DNA from: an uncultured Ferrovibrio sp.
GTDB taxonomy: Bacteria; Pseudomonadota; Alphaproteobacteria; Ferrovibrionales; Ferrovibrionaceae
Assembly (NCBI RefSeq): GCF_937960835.1
Contig: NZ_CALGPC010000006.1
Span: 310,001 to 374,000 of the forward strand
Length of the DNA: 64,000 nucleotides
Direction: 5' to 3'
Shown here piece after piece: positions 35,049-43,126 of the stretch; position 1 is the stretch's first letter, and each line of letters opens with the position of its first letter. Position numbers and translations under genes: made by a program. The notes beneath the pieces are model-generated. The model was not told the DNA's origin and did not search any database. It worked only from the letters and a program-made list of their open reading frames with translations.

Positions 35049-35067
35049 GAGTCTCTTGATGAGACTC
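35049..35067. promoter_or_regulatory. Perfect dyad directly before the Y-family polymerase ATG
   Basis: GAGTCTC and GAGACTC with spacer TTGAT, ending 4 bases before the ATG at 35072. It does not match the alphaproteobacterial LexA box (GTTC-N7-GTTC). It occupies the ribosome-site position, so it may act as a hairpin on translation or as an unidentified operator. Confidence 0.45.
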
Positions 35068-35071
35068 GCTC

Positions 35072-36400
35072 ATGGATCGTGCCCCGCCCCATAATCCGCC
35101 AGCGCCAAGCCGAGCCTCGGGCCGCAAGACCTGGGAAGCCTCCTCGCTGGGCTGGCTCTATCTCGACCTGAACAGCTATTTCGCCTCGGTGGAGCAGCAG
35201 CTCCAGCCGCGGCTGCGCGGCCGGCCGGTCGCCGTGGTGCCGGTGATGACCGATACCACCTGCGCCATCGCGGCCTCCTACGAAGCGAAAGCCTTCGGCA
35301 TCAAGACCGGCACGCCGATCTGGGAAGCCAAGCAGAAATGCCCCGACATCGCGCTGGTGCCGGCGCGCCATGATGTCTATGTCGATTTCCATCACAGGAT
35401 TCTGGATGAGGTCGACCGCCATATCCCGGTGGAGAAGGTCTGGTCGATCGACGAGATGGCCTGCCGCCTGATGGGGCCGCAGCGGCTGGAGGCCGAAGCG
35501 GTGGTGCTGGCGCAGCGCATCAAGCAGGGACTGCTCGACAATCTCGGCGAGTGCATCCGCTGCTCCATCGGCATCGCGCCGAATGCCTATCTCGCCAAGG
35601 TCGCCAGCGACATGCAGAAGCCCGACGGCCTGGTGGTGCTGCGCGCCGAAGATCTGCCCGGGCCGCTGTTCAAGCTGAAACTGCGCGATCTGCCGGGTAT
35701 CGGCGCCAATATGGAAACGCGCCTGCGCCAGGCCGGAATCGATACGATCGAGACGTTGTGGAACCTGTCTGCGCGCGATGCGCGGCGGATCTGGGGCGGC
35801 GTTGCGGGCGAGGATTTCCTGGCGCGGCTGCATGGTCGGCAGTTGCAGGAGGTCGCGCAGGGCCGCCGCAGCATCAGCCACAGCCATGTCCTGCCGCCCG
35901 ATCTGCGCAGCCTCGGCGCGGCTGAACTGGTGGTGCGGCGCCTGGCGGCGAAAGCCGGCAGCCGCGTGCGCCGCATGGGCTTCTTTGCGCGTCAGGTCGA
36001 TGTCAGCGTGCGGTTCGAGAATGGCGAGCGCTGGGCCGATACCTTCCGCCTGACCGAGACGCAGGACAATTTCGTCATCCTCGATGGCGTCAGCCGCCTG
36101 TGGCGCCGCCTGCGGCAGGAGGAGAGGGGGCGTAGGCTGAAGAAGGTCGGCATCGTGCTGCATGACCTGATCGCCGAGACGGAAACGACGCTTGATCTGT
36201 TTGGCGGCGGCTCGGGCTTCGAGCGCGATATCTCGGTTGCCCAGACGCGCGCCAAGCTGTCCGGCGTGCTCGATCAGCTCAATGCGAAATTCGGCAGGGA
36301 CACGGTCGCCATCGGCCAGTTGCCGGCCGAGCGCGAAGGTTTCATGGGCGCCAAGATCGCTTTCAACCGCATCCCCGAGCGTGCCGAATTCAAGGAGTAA
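35072..36400 (+). CDS. Y-family DNA polymerase (DinB-like)
   Basis: A 442-residue translesion polymerase. Palm motifs: LYLDLNSYFASVEQQ (Asp32; the usual second Asp of DMDAFY is Asn here, and Tyr36/Phe37 form the steric gate) and VWSIDEMACRL (Asp127, Glu128). The little-finger region LVVRRLAAKAGSRVRRMGFFARQVDVSVR follows. No clear C-terminal beta-clamp motif QLxLF; LDLFGG near 375 is the best candidate. It starts with an extra ~28 residues. Relatives are often mislabelled as ImpB. Confidence 0.88.
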   Translation: MDRAPPHNPPAPSRASGRKTWEASSLGWLYLDLNSYFASVEQQLQPRLRGRPVAVVPVMTDTTCAIAASYEAKAFGIKTGTPIWEAKQKCPDIALVPARHDVYVDFHHRILDEVDRHIPVEKVWSIDEMACRLMGPQRLEAEAVVLAQRIKQGLLDNLGECIRCSIGIAPNAYLAKVASDMQKPDGLVVLRAEDLPGPLFKLKLRDLPGIGANMETRLRQAGIDTIETLWNLSARDARRIWGGVAGEDFLARLHGRQLQEVAQGRRSISHSHVLPPDLRSLGAAELVVRRLAAKAGSRVRRMGFFARQVDVSVRFENGERWADTFRLTETQDNFVILDGVSRLWRRLRQEERGRRLKKVGIVLHDLIAETETTLDLFGGGSGFERDISVAQTRAKLSGVLDQLNAKFGRDTVAIGQLPAEREGFMGAKIAFNRIPERAEFKE

Positions 36401-36522
36401 GATGCGGCGCTATCATGGAAATCCGGTATTCCATCGGCCTGCGCATCACGCATGTGTGCCATGCGTGATCATCGTTTCTGCTTGACGGCGGCGCGGCCGC
36501 GCCGTATCACGCTGACCCATCA

Positions 36523-36585
36523 TCGTGGTGATTTGAGCCGACCGGCTTGCGGACCACGTAAAACAAACCGCTAAAAGGTCGGGTG
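36523..36585 (+). promoter_or_regulatory. SAM-II riboswitch
   Basis: P1 arm CGTGG (36524-36528) pairs with CCACG (36554-36558). The internal signature TTTGAGCC...GGCTTGCGG matches the SAM-II (metA motif) consensus, followed by TAAAACAA and GCTAAAA. CCGACC (36538-36543) can pair with GGTCGG (36577-36582) to close the pseudoknot. SAM binding should reduce metZ expression; a terminator follows at 36596. Confidence 0.92.
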
Positions 36586-36595
36586 GTTGGACAAA

Positions 36596-36623
36596 CCCCG
36601 GGCCTGCGGCGCCGGGGTTTTTT
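36596..36623 (+). terminator. Intrinsic terminator between SAM-II aptamer and metZ
   Basis: Stem CCCCGG/CCGGGG (36596-36601, 36612-36617) followed by TTTTTT, ahead of the metZ ATG at 36666. It may be the expression platform of the riboswitch. Confidence 0.8.
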
Positions 36624-36665
36624 GATGCCCCGCCCGCCGCCGCCCGGCGCGAGGACGAGACGACG

Positions 36666-37892
36666 ATGAACGAGATGGCGGGCGGCAAGGCAACGGATCA
36701 GCGTAAAAAGGATCAGCGCAATTGGCGGCTGGCGACGCGGATGGTGCGCGGCGCCACCAACCGTTCGCAGCATGGCGAGACCTCGGAAGCGATCTTCCTC
36801 AATTCCGGTTTCTGCTACGACAATGCCGAGGCAGCCGAAGCGCGCTTCAAGAACGAGGCGCCGGGCTTCGTCTACAGCCGTTACGAAAATCCCACCGTGC
36901 AGATGTTCGAGCAGCGCATGGCGCTGATCGAAGGCGCTGAAGCAGCCCGCGGCACTGCCAGCGGCATGGCTGCTGTGAATGCAGCGCTGACCTGCCAGCT
37001 GAAGGCCGGCGACGAGCTTGTCTCATCGCGCGCGGTGTTTGGCTCGATCGCCTATATCGTCAATGACCTGCTGCCGCGCTTCGGCGTCAAGACCACGATG
37101 GTGGATGGAACCGATCTGGCGCAGTGGGAGAAGGCGATCACGCCGCGCACCAAAGTCGTCTTCCTGGAAACGCCGGCCAATCCGACCCTGGAAGTCATCG
37201 ATATCGAAGCCGTCGCCAAGCTGGCGCATCGCCACGGCGCGCGGCTGGTGATCGACAATGTGTTTGCCACCCCGGTGCTGCAAAAGCCGCTGCAGCTCGG
37301 TGCCGATATCGTCGTCTATTCCGCGACCAAGCATATCGACGGGCAGGGGCGCTGTCTGGGCGGCGTCGTGCTCGGCCCGAAAAGCTTCATCGAGGATGAG
37401 CTGTCGCCCTATCTGCGCCATACCGGCCCGGCGCTCAGCCCGTTCAACGCCTGGGTATTGCTGAAGGGCCTGGAAACGCTGGAGTTGCGCGTCGCCCGCC
37501 ATGTCGAGAACGCCGCCAAGGTGGCCGACGCTCTGGCCGCGCATAAAAATGTAGTCAAGGTTCTCTATCCCGGCCGCGCCGACCACCCGCAGCATGCGCT
37601 GGCGCTGCGCCAGATGCAGGCCGGCAGCAACATGGTCGCCTTCTGCCCGAAGGGCGGCAAGGAGGGCGCGTTCCGTTTCCTCAATGCTTTGAATCTCATC
37701 GATATTTCCAACAATCTGGGCGATTCCAAAAGCCTCATCACCCACCCTGGCACCACCACACACCAGAGGTTGAGTGCAGAGGAGAAGGCACGGTTGGGGA
37801 TCACCGAGGACCTGCTGCGCATGTCGGTCGGCCTGGAAGATGCTCAGGACCTGATCGAGGATCTGGTCCAGGCCCTTGATAAATTAAGCTGA
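36666..37892 (+). CDS. metZ: O-succinylhomoserine sulfhydrylase MetZ
   Basis: A 408-residue PLP enzyme of the Cys/Met metabolism family that makes homocysteine from O-succinylhomoserine and sulfide. The PLP Lys is Lys222 in YSATKHIDGQGR; YSRYENPT and GTASGMAAV give the phosphate-binding region; SLITHPGTTTH is near the end. The GQGR after the PLP lysine is the MetZ form. The SAM-II riboswitch upstream supports the methionine role. MetB/MetY remain possible within the family but are less likely. Confidence 0.93.
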   Translation: MNEMAGGKATDQRKKDQRNWRLATRMVRGATNRSQHGETSEAIFLNSGFCYDNAEAAEARFKNEAPGFVYSRYENPTVQMFEQRMALIEGAEAARGTASGMAAVNAALTCQLKAGDELVSSRAVFGSIAYIVNDLLPRFGVKTTMVDGTDLAQWEKAITPRTKVVFLETPANPTLEVIDIEAVAKLAHRHGARLVIDNVFATPVLQKPLQLGADIVVYSATKHIDGQGRCLGGVVLGPKSFIEDELSPYLRHTGPALSPFNAWVLLKGLETLELRVARHVENAAKVADALAAHKNVVKVLYPGRADHPQHALALRQMQAGSNMVAFCPKGGKEGAFRFLNALNLIDISNNLGDSKSLITHPGTTTHQRLSAEEKARLGITEDLLRMSVGLEDAQDLIEDLVQALDKLS

Positions 37893-38057
37893 TCTGCCCG
37901 CAGCCTCTGTTGCCGATATGCCACAGCCCGGCATTTTCGCTCCCGGGCAGGCGGAAGGGTTTCCCGGTTGCCCGGGGCTGCTGTTATAGTCGCCTCTGGT
38001 TGAGGCTACCCGCTGAGCCCCCCGGGCTCCATAAAAATGCTTCTGAGGAGATCACTC
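37893..38057. promoter_or_regulatory. metZ-ompA intergenic region with ompA promoter
   Basis: A TATAGT -10 lies at 37985-37990, about 70 bases before the ompA ATG, without a clear -35. GAGGAG at 38045-38050 is the ompA ribosome site. GCCCGG...CCGGGC near 37927-37950 is a weak hairpin that could end metZ transcription. Confidence 0.4.
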
Positions 38058-39110
38058 ATGAATGTTCGTATCGCTTTGCTGACCGGCGCCGCCCTGCTGG
38101 GCTTGGCCTCGGCTCCGGCCTTGGCGCAGTCGCAGGGTCCCTATGTCGGCGTCGCTGGCGGTGCTAGCTGGATTGAGGACGCCGATATCAACGGCGCCGG
38201 CGCCGTGAATACCCTGGAGTTTGACACCGGCTGGGCCGCCCTTCTGAAGGGTGGTTATGCGCTGGGCAACGGCCTGCGCCCGGAACTGGAATTCGGCATC
38301 CGCGATTTTGACGTCGACGGCGTCAATGGCGGCGGTTCCGCCAGCGGCGATCTCCGCACCTACACCGTGTTCGCCAACCTGCTGTACGATTTCATGCCGC
38401 AGGGCAACTGGAGTCCGTATCTGGGCGCCGGTGTCGGCTATGTCCGCTCCAAGCTCGACGGCAGCATCAACGGCGTCAGCGGCAGCGACACCGACAACAC
38501 CTGGGGCGCCCAGGCCATTGCCGGTCTGTGGTACGCGATCACCCCGAACTGGCTGGTCAGCGCCGACTACCGCTACATGTACACCGGCGATCTCGACTAT
38601 AACGCCGGTGCGGCAGGCATCGAGCTCGGCAACGAGATCCACACCGTCATGCTCGGCCTGACCTATCGCTTCGGCGCTCCGGCTCCGGCTCCGCAGCCGG
38701 CCGTCGCTCCGGCGCCTGCGCCGGCCCCGGCCCCGGCTCCGGCTCCGGCCGCCGCTCCGGCCCCGGCGCCGCGTCTGCCTGAGACCTATGTCGTGTTCTT
38801 CGCCTGGGACAGCGCGGATATCAGCCCGGTTGCCGCTCAGGTGCTTGACCGCGCCATCGCCGACTTCCGCGCCACCGGCATGACCAACGTCGTCATCGAA
38901 GGCCACGCCGACCGTTCGGGTAACGAGGCCTATAACCAGCGCCTGTCGCAGCGCCGCGCCGACGCCGTCGCCGCCTACCTGCGCAGCAAGGGCATCGGCC
39001 AGAACCAGATCCAGACCGCGGCCTTCGGCGAAACCCGTCCGCGCGTTCCGACCGCCGACGGCGTCCGCAACGACGAAAACCGCCGCGCCGAAGTGTATCT
39101 GCGCAAGTAA
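38058..39110 (+). CDS. OmpA-family outer-membrane protein
   Basis: A 350-residue protein: signal peptide (1-23, cleavage ALA-QSQ), an 8-stranded beta-barrel (about 25-215; YVGVAGGASW, ending MLGLTYRF), a Pro/Ala linker of repeated PAPAP (about 216-245), and a peptidoglycan-binding OmpA domain with NVVIEGHADRSGNEAYNQRLSQRRADAVAAYL and the NDENRRAEVYL end. It anchors the outer membrane to the wall. Start at 38058 because GAGGAG lies 8 bases upstream. Confidence 0.94.
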   Translation: MNVRIALLTGAALLGLASAPALAQSQGPYVGVAGGASWIEDADINGAGAVNTLEFDTGWAALLKGGYALGNGLRPELEFGIRDFDVDGVNGGGSASGDLRTYTVFANLLYDFMPQGNWSPYLGAGVGYVRSKLDGSINGVSGSDTDNTWGAQAIAGLWYAITPNWLVSADYRYMYTGDLDYNAGAAGIELGNEIHTVMLGLTYRFGAPAPAPQPAVAPAPAPAPAPAPAPAAAPAPAPRLPETYVVFFAWDSADISPVAAQVLDRAIADFRATGMTNVVIEGHADRSGNEAYNQRLSQRRADAVAAYLRSKGIGQNQIQTAAFGETRPRVPTADGVRNDENRRAEVYLRK

Positions 39111-39138
39111 GTCATCGACCCTTATCGGGTTTTCCGGC

Positions 39139-39163
39139 ACGGCCGTCCCTCTGGGGCGGCCGT
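39139..39163 (+). terminator. Terminator hairpin after ompA
   Basis: ACGGCCGTCCC/GGGGCGGCCGT forms an 11-bp stem (one G-T pair) with a 3-base loop, followed by TGCCATTTTC. It lies 29 bases past the stop. Confidence 0.75.
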
Positions 39164-39295
39164 TGCCATTTTCGGTATCCCGTAAAGAGCCGCTGCGCCT
39201 TCATCTGCACCTCGCTTGGCTGGACATTCGCGGTCCGGCTCCTACTATTGGCAGCGGGCCGCGTCAGGGTGGTAAGGCGCGCGAACGGAAGGACG

Positions 39296-39703
39296 ATGTA
39301 TCAGCAGACGACGTATCAGCAGACGACCCGCAACATCCAAGTCACCGTGCAGCCGATCTTCCTGGAAGAGCAGTCTTCGCCCGACGAGAGCTATTTCGTC
39401 TGGGCCTATAACGTGAAGATCGAGAATGGCGGGACCGAGACGGTGCAGTTGCGCAGCCGCTATTGGCGGATCACCGATGCCCGCGGCCGCATCGACGAAG
39501 TGCGCGGGCCGGGCGTGGTGGGCGAGCAGCCGGTGCTCGGTCCGGGCGAGAGTTTCGAATACACCAGCGGCACGCCGCTGCCGACGCCGTCGGGTTTCAT
39601 GGTCGGCACCTACCGGATGGTGACCGAGTCGGGCGAGGAGTTCGATGTCGCGATCCCCGCCTTTTCGCTGGACAGCCCTCACGAGGCGCGGCGCGTGAAT
39701 TGA
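39296..39703 (+). CDS. apaG: ApaG-domain protein
   Basis: A 135-residue fibronectin-III-like ApaG protein: DESYFVWAYNVKIENGG, VQLRSRYWRITDA, GVVGEQPVLGPGESFEYTSGTPL, then GTYRMV. The biochemical role is uncertain (linked to Co/Mg resistance in enterobacteria). ATG 39296 has GGAAGGA just upstream. The first ten residues after Met are an exact protein duplication, YQQTT twice, encoded by a 15-base tandem repeat. Confidence 0.92.
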   Translation: MYQQTTYQQTTRNIQVTVQPIFLEEQSSPDESYFVWAYNVKIENGGTETVQLRSRYWRITDARGRIDEVRGPGVVGEQPVLGPGESFEYTSGTPLPTPSGFMVGTYRMVTESGEEFDVAIPAFSLDSPHEARRVN

Positions 39704-39746
39704 TCCGGCCCGAAAGAGTCTGGGCCGGCAGAATAAGGAGTTCAGG

Positions 39747-40400
39747 GTGACAGGTGCAGTGAAGAGCGGAAGCGTGCAGGCCTTTGCCAAGGCCAACGAT
39801 GTCGCGAAGGTGGAGCGGCCGAGCCGCGAAGAGGCCGAGGCCGCGGTGCGGACGCTGATCCGCTGGGCCGGCGACGATCCCGACCGCGAGGGCCTGCGAG
39901 GCACGCCGGATCGCGTGGTGCGGTCCTATGAGGAATTCTTCGCCGGTTACGGCGAAGACCCGGTCGCTCTGCTTGAGCGCACCTTCGAGGAGATCGACGG
40001 CTACGACGAGATGGTCGTGCTGCGCGACATCCGGCTGGAAAGCCATTGCGAGCATCACATGGTGCCGATCATCGGCAAGGCGCATGTCGCCTATCTGCCG
40101 GGCAAGCGCGTCGTCGGCATCTCCAAGCTGGCCCGCGTAGTTGAGGTCTATGCCCGCCGGCTGCAGATTCAGGAGAAGCTGACTGCCCAGGTGGCAAACA
40201 CCATCCAGGCGGTGCTGCAGCCGCGCGGCGTTGCCGTGGTGATCGAGGCCGGGCATCAATGCATGACCACCCGCGGCGTGCACAAGCCGGGCGTGACCAT
40301 GGTGACCAGCCGCATGCTGGGTGCCTTCCGCGACGATCCGCGCACCCGGCAGGAATTCCTCACCATGATCGGCACGCCGATCGGGCGCGGCCAGGATTGA
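39747..40400 (+). CDS. folE: GTP cyclohydrolase I
   Basis: The first step of tetrahydrofolate synthesis, GTP to dihydroneopterin triphosphate. The 217-residue protein has zinc ligands Cys101 and His104 (SHCEHHM) and Cys172 (GHQCMTTRG), plus KRVVGISKLARVVE. GTG 39747 follows AAGGAG. Downstream of apaG by 43 bases and probably co-transcribed. Confidence 0.95.
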   Translation: MTGAVKSGSVQAFAKANDVAKVERPSREEAEAAVRTLIRWAGDDPDREGLRGTPDRVVRSYEEFFAGYGEDPVALLERTFEEIDGYDEMVVLRDIRLESHCEHHMVPIIGKAHVAYLPGKRVVGISKLARVVEVYARRLQIQEKLTAQVANTIQAVLQPRGVAVVIEAGHQCMTTRGVHKPGVTMVTSRMLGAFRDDPRTRQEFLTMIGTPIGRGQD

Positions 40401-40491
40401 GGCCGGGCCCGATCGCGCGTTTCAGACCGGGAAAGGTGAGGGCGCGCCATGTCGCATTGACGGCGCGTCCGGCCTTTCGTAAATCCGCTGA

Positions 40492-41700
40492 ATGACAAAA
40501 TCTCCCCAGGAACCCAGCGCCGCTTCGCTGGAATGGATCGCCAAGCTGGTCGGCTTCGACACCACCAGCCGGCTCAGCAACCTCGCCCTGATCGATGCCA
40601 TCGCCGACTACCTCGCCCAGCATGGCGTGGAATGCGAGCGCATCTTCGATGCCACCGGCACGAAGGCCAATCTCTATGCCACCATCGGACCGAAGGACCG
40701 GCCCGGCATCATCCTGTCGGGCCATACCGATGTGGTGCCGGTCGACGGCCAGGACTGGTCGAGCGATCCGTTCAAGCTGACAGAGCGCGACGGCAAGCTG
40801 TTCGGCCGCGGCACGGCCGATATGAAGAGCTTCATTGCCATCTGCCTCGCCATGCTGCCCGAGATGCTGGCGAAGCCGCTCAGCGTGCCGCTGCATTTTG
40901 CCTTCTCCTACGATGAGGAGGTCGGCTGCTTCGGCGTGCATGGCATCGTCGATTTCGTCAAGAAGACCGGCATCGTGCCGCGGCTTGCCATCGTCGGCGA
41001 GCCGACTGAGATGCAGGTGGTGAACGCGCATAAGAGCGTCTGCGCCTGCTCGACGACCGTGCATGGCCTGGAGGCGCATTCCTCCGCCACGCATCAGGGC
41101 GTCAACGCCATCCAGTACGCGGCCGAACTGATCGCGGAGATCAACCGTCTGCAGCGCGAATACCAGAAGCCCGAAAACTGCGATCCGCGCTTTACGCCGC
41201 CCTACACCACGATCACCGTGGGCCAGATCCAGGGCGGCACCGCGCGCAACATCCTCGCCAAGGAATGCCGCGTCGAATGGGACGTGCGCAGCATCAAGCC
41301 CGAGCATGACGAAGCAGTGATCGAATCCGTGAAGCGTTTCGCGGCCGAGAAGCTGCTGCCCGAGATGCGCCGGATCCATGTCGATGCCGCCATCGAGACG
41401 CGCGTGCTGGCCTATGTGCCGCTGTTGCTGCCGCAGGGCGACAATCCGGCGGAGACGCTGGCGCTGAAGCTCGCCGGGCAGAACCAGACCTTCGCGGTGG
41501 CCTATGGCGCCGAGGCGGGCATCTTCCAGAAGGCCGGCATCTCCACGGTGCTGTGCGGTCCGGGCAATATCCGCGAAGCGCATAAGCCCAACGAATATAT
41601 CGAACTGTCGCAGGTGGCCGAGGGTGAGGCTTTCATGCGCCGCCTGATCGACTTCTGCCGCGACGCCGACAACCTGTCATTCTTCGGTCAGGCGGCGTAG
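40492..41700 (+). CDS. argE: Acetylornithine deacetylase ArgE (M20 family)
   Basis: Removes the acetyl group from N-acetylornithine in arginine synthesis. The 402-residue protein has zinc/cobalt-site motifs SGHTDVVPV, FGRGTADMKSF and SYDEEVGCFG, the dimerisation domain with HGLEAHSSATHQGVNAI, and a late His in REAHKPNEYI. Full length. The tail overlaps the convergent hutF gene by 24 bases. Confidence 0.92.
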   Translation: MTKSPQEPSAASLEWIAKLVGFDTTSRLSNLALIDAIADYLAQHGVECERIFDATGTKANLYATIGPKDRPGIILSGHTDVVPVDGQDWSSDPFKLTERDGKLFGRGTADMKSFIAICLAMLPEMLAKPLSVPLHFAFSYDEEVGCFGVHGIVDFVKKTGIVPRLAIVGEPTEMQVVNAHKSVCACSTTVHGLEAHSSATHQGVNAIQYAAELIAEINRLQREYQKPENCDPRFTPPYTTITVGQIQGGTARNILAKECRVEWDVRSIKPEHDEAVIESVKRFAAEKLLPEMRRIHVDAAIETRVLAYVPLLLPQGDNPAETLALKLAGQNQTFAVAYGAEAGIFQKAGISTVLCGPGNIREAHKPNEYIELSQVAEGEAFMRRLIDFCRDADNLSFFGQAA

Positions 41701-43059
41701 CGTCTCGCGATATGCCGCTGCGAACCGGTCGGCATGGATATGCCGGCCGGCTTCCACCACTCGTTTTCCGCCGACATAGACGTCGCGGACCGGCGAGACC
41801 GGCTGCGCTGCAAAGATCCAGCTATCCAGCACGGCATCGCCGCGCTTGCCGGCCAGCACCGGCGCTTGGGCATCCAGCAGCACGAAATCGGCGCGGAAGC
41901 CCGGCGCGATTGCGCCGATCTTCAGGCCCAGCGCCTGCGCGCCGCCCTGGCAGGCGAGATCGAACAGACGGCGGCCGGTGGAGTAATTCGGCTCGCCCGC
42001 CAGCAGATTGCGGCCGCGATGCACAAGGCGCTGGCCGTATTCCAGCAGCCGCAATTCTTCCGCCGCATCGATGCAGATATGGCTGTCGGAGCCGACGCCG
42101 ATGCGGCCTTTCTGGGCGAGATAATCGATGGCCGGGAACAGCCCGTCGCCAAGATTGGCTTCGGTGCTGGGGCAAAGGCCCGCCACCGCGCCGGAAGCGG
42201 CCAGAGCGGATGTTTCTTCTGCCGTCAGATGCGTGGCATGCACCAGGCACCAGCGTACATCGATCAGCCCCTGCGCCAGCAGCCATTGCACCGGTCGCTG
42301 GCCCGACCACTGGATGCAGTCATCCACCTCGGCGGTCTGTTCGGCGATATGGATGTGAATCGGCGCGGCGGCATCGATATCGTTCAGCATCGCCACGGCA
42401 TCGCGCAGAAGTGCGGGCGAGACGGCGCGCAGCGAATGCGGCGCGATGCCCAGCCTGCGATCCGCACGGCCCTTGAAAGCGGGGGCCAGCGATTGCAGCA
42501 GGCGGTGATAGGCATCGGCATCATGCAGAAAGCGGCGCTGGCGCTCCTGCGGCGCGCGCTCGCCAAAGCCGCCATAGCGGTACAGCACCGGCAGATGTGT
42601 CAGTCCGATGCCGCTGGCCTCGGCGGCAGAAAGGATGCGCCAGCTCAGTTCCGCCGCATCGCCATACGGCTGCCCATCAGCCTGGTGATGCAGGTAATGA
42701 AACTCGGCCACTGCCGTATAGCCAGCCTGCAGCATCTCGGCATAAAGCTGCGTGGCAATGGCTTCGATATCGGTAGGTGCCAGCTTGCCGGCGAAGCCAT
42801 ACATCGTCTCGCGCCAGGTCCAGAAACTGTCCTGGCCGGGGCCCGAGCGTTCCGCCAGCCCCGCCATGGCGCGCTGGAAGGCATGACTATGCAAATTGGG
42901 CAGGCCGGGCAGCACGGGGCCATTCAGGCGTTCAGCGCCGTCGGCGGCGGGCTGATCCGGCGCAACAGAGGCGATGGTGCCGTCCTCGCCGGCCTCGACC
43001 AGAACATTGTCGTGCCAGCCATCCGGCAGCAGGGCATGGCGCAACAGGAAGCGGCGCAT
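41677..43059 (-). CDS. hutF: Formimidoylglutamate deiminase HutF
   Basis: Deiminates N-formimino-L-glutamate in the five-step histidine degradation route. The 460-residue amidohydrolase has metal motif NLHSHAFQRAMAG, then HIHIAEQ, LVHATHL and GSDSHICIDAAEELR, in HutF order. ATG 43059 (MRRFLLRHALLPDG) is chosen because the longer open frame would run through the HutC-like site into hutI. Divergent from hutI. Confidence 0.94.
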   Translation of the reverse strand: MRRFLLRHALLPDGWHDNVLVEAGEDGTIASVAPDQPAADGAERLNGPVLPGLPNLHSHAFQRAMAGLAERSGPGQDSFWTWRETMYGFAGKLAPTDIEAIATQLYAEMLQAGYTAVAEFHYLHHQADGQPYGDAAELSWRILSAAEASGIGLTHLPVLYRYGGFGERAPQERQRRFLHDADAYHRLLQSLAPAFKGRADRRLGIAPHSLRAVSPALLRDAVAMLNDIDAAAPIHIHIAEQTAEVDDCIQWSGQRPVQWLLAQGLIDVRWCLVHATHLTAEETSALAASGAVAGLCPSTEANLGDGLFPAIDYLAQKGRIGVGSDSHICIDAAEELRLLEYGQRLVHRGRNLLAGEPNYSTGRRLFDLACQGGAQALGLKIGAIAPGFRADFVLLDAQAPVLAGKRGDAVLDSWIFAAQPVSPVRDVYVGGKRVVEAGRHIHADRFAAAYRETLRRLTEE

Positions 43060-43070
43060 GACGGGGTCTC

Positions 43071-43092
43071 CCAACTTGTATATATAAGTTGG
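43071..43092. promoter_or_regulatory. HutC-type operator between hutF and hutI
   Basis: A 22-base near-perfect palindrome: arms CCAACTT and AAGTTGG around GTATATAT. The core CTTGTATATA matches the known HutC site pattern (CTTGTATATACAAG) apart from one base. It lies 12 bases from the hutF ATG and 35 from hutI, and can control both. Confidence 0.75.
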
Positions 43093-43126
43093 CAGAAGCC
43101 GGCCCGGAACGAAAGGGACAGCCCAC

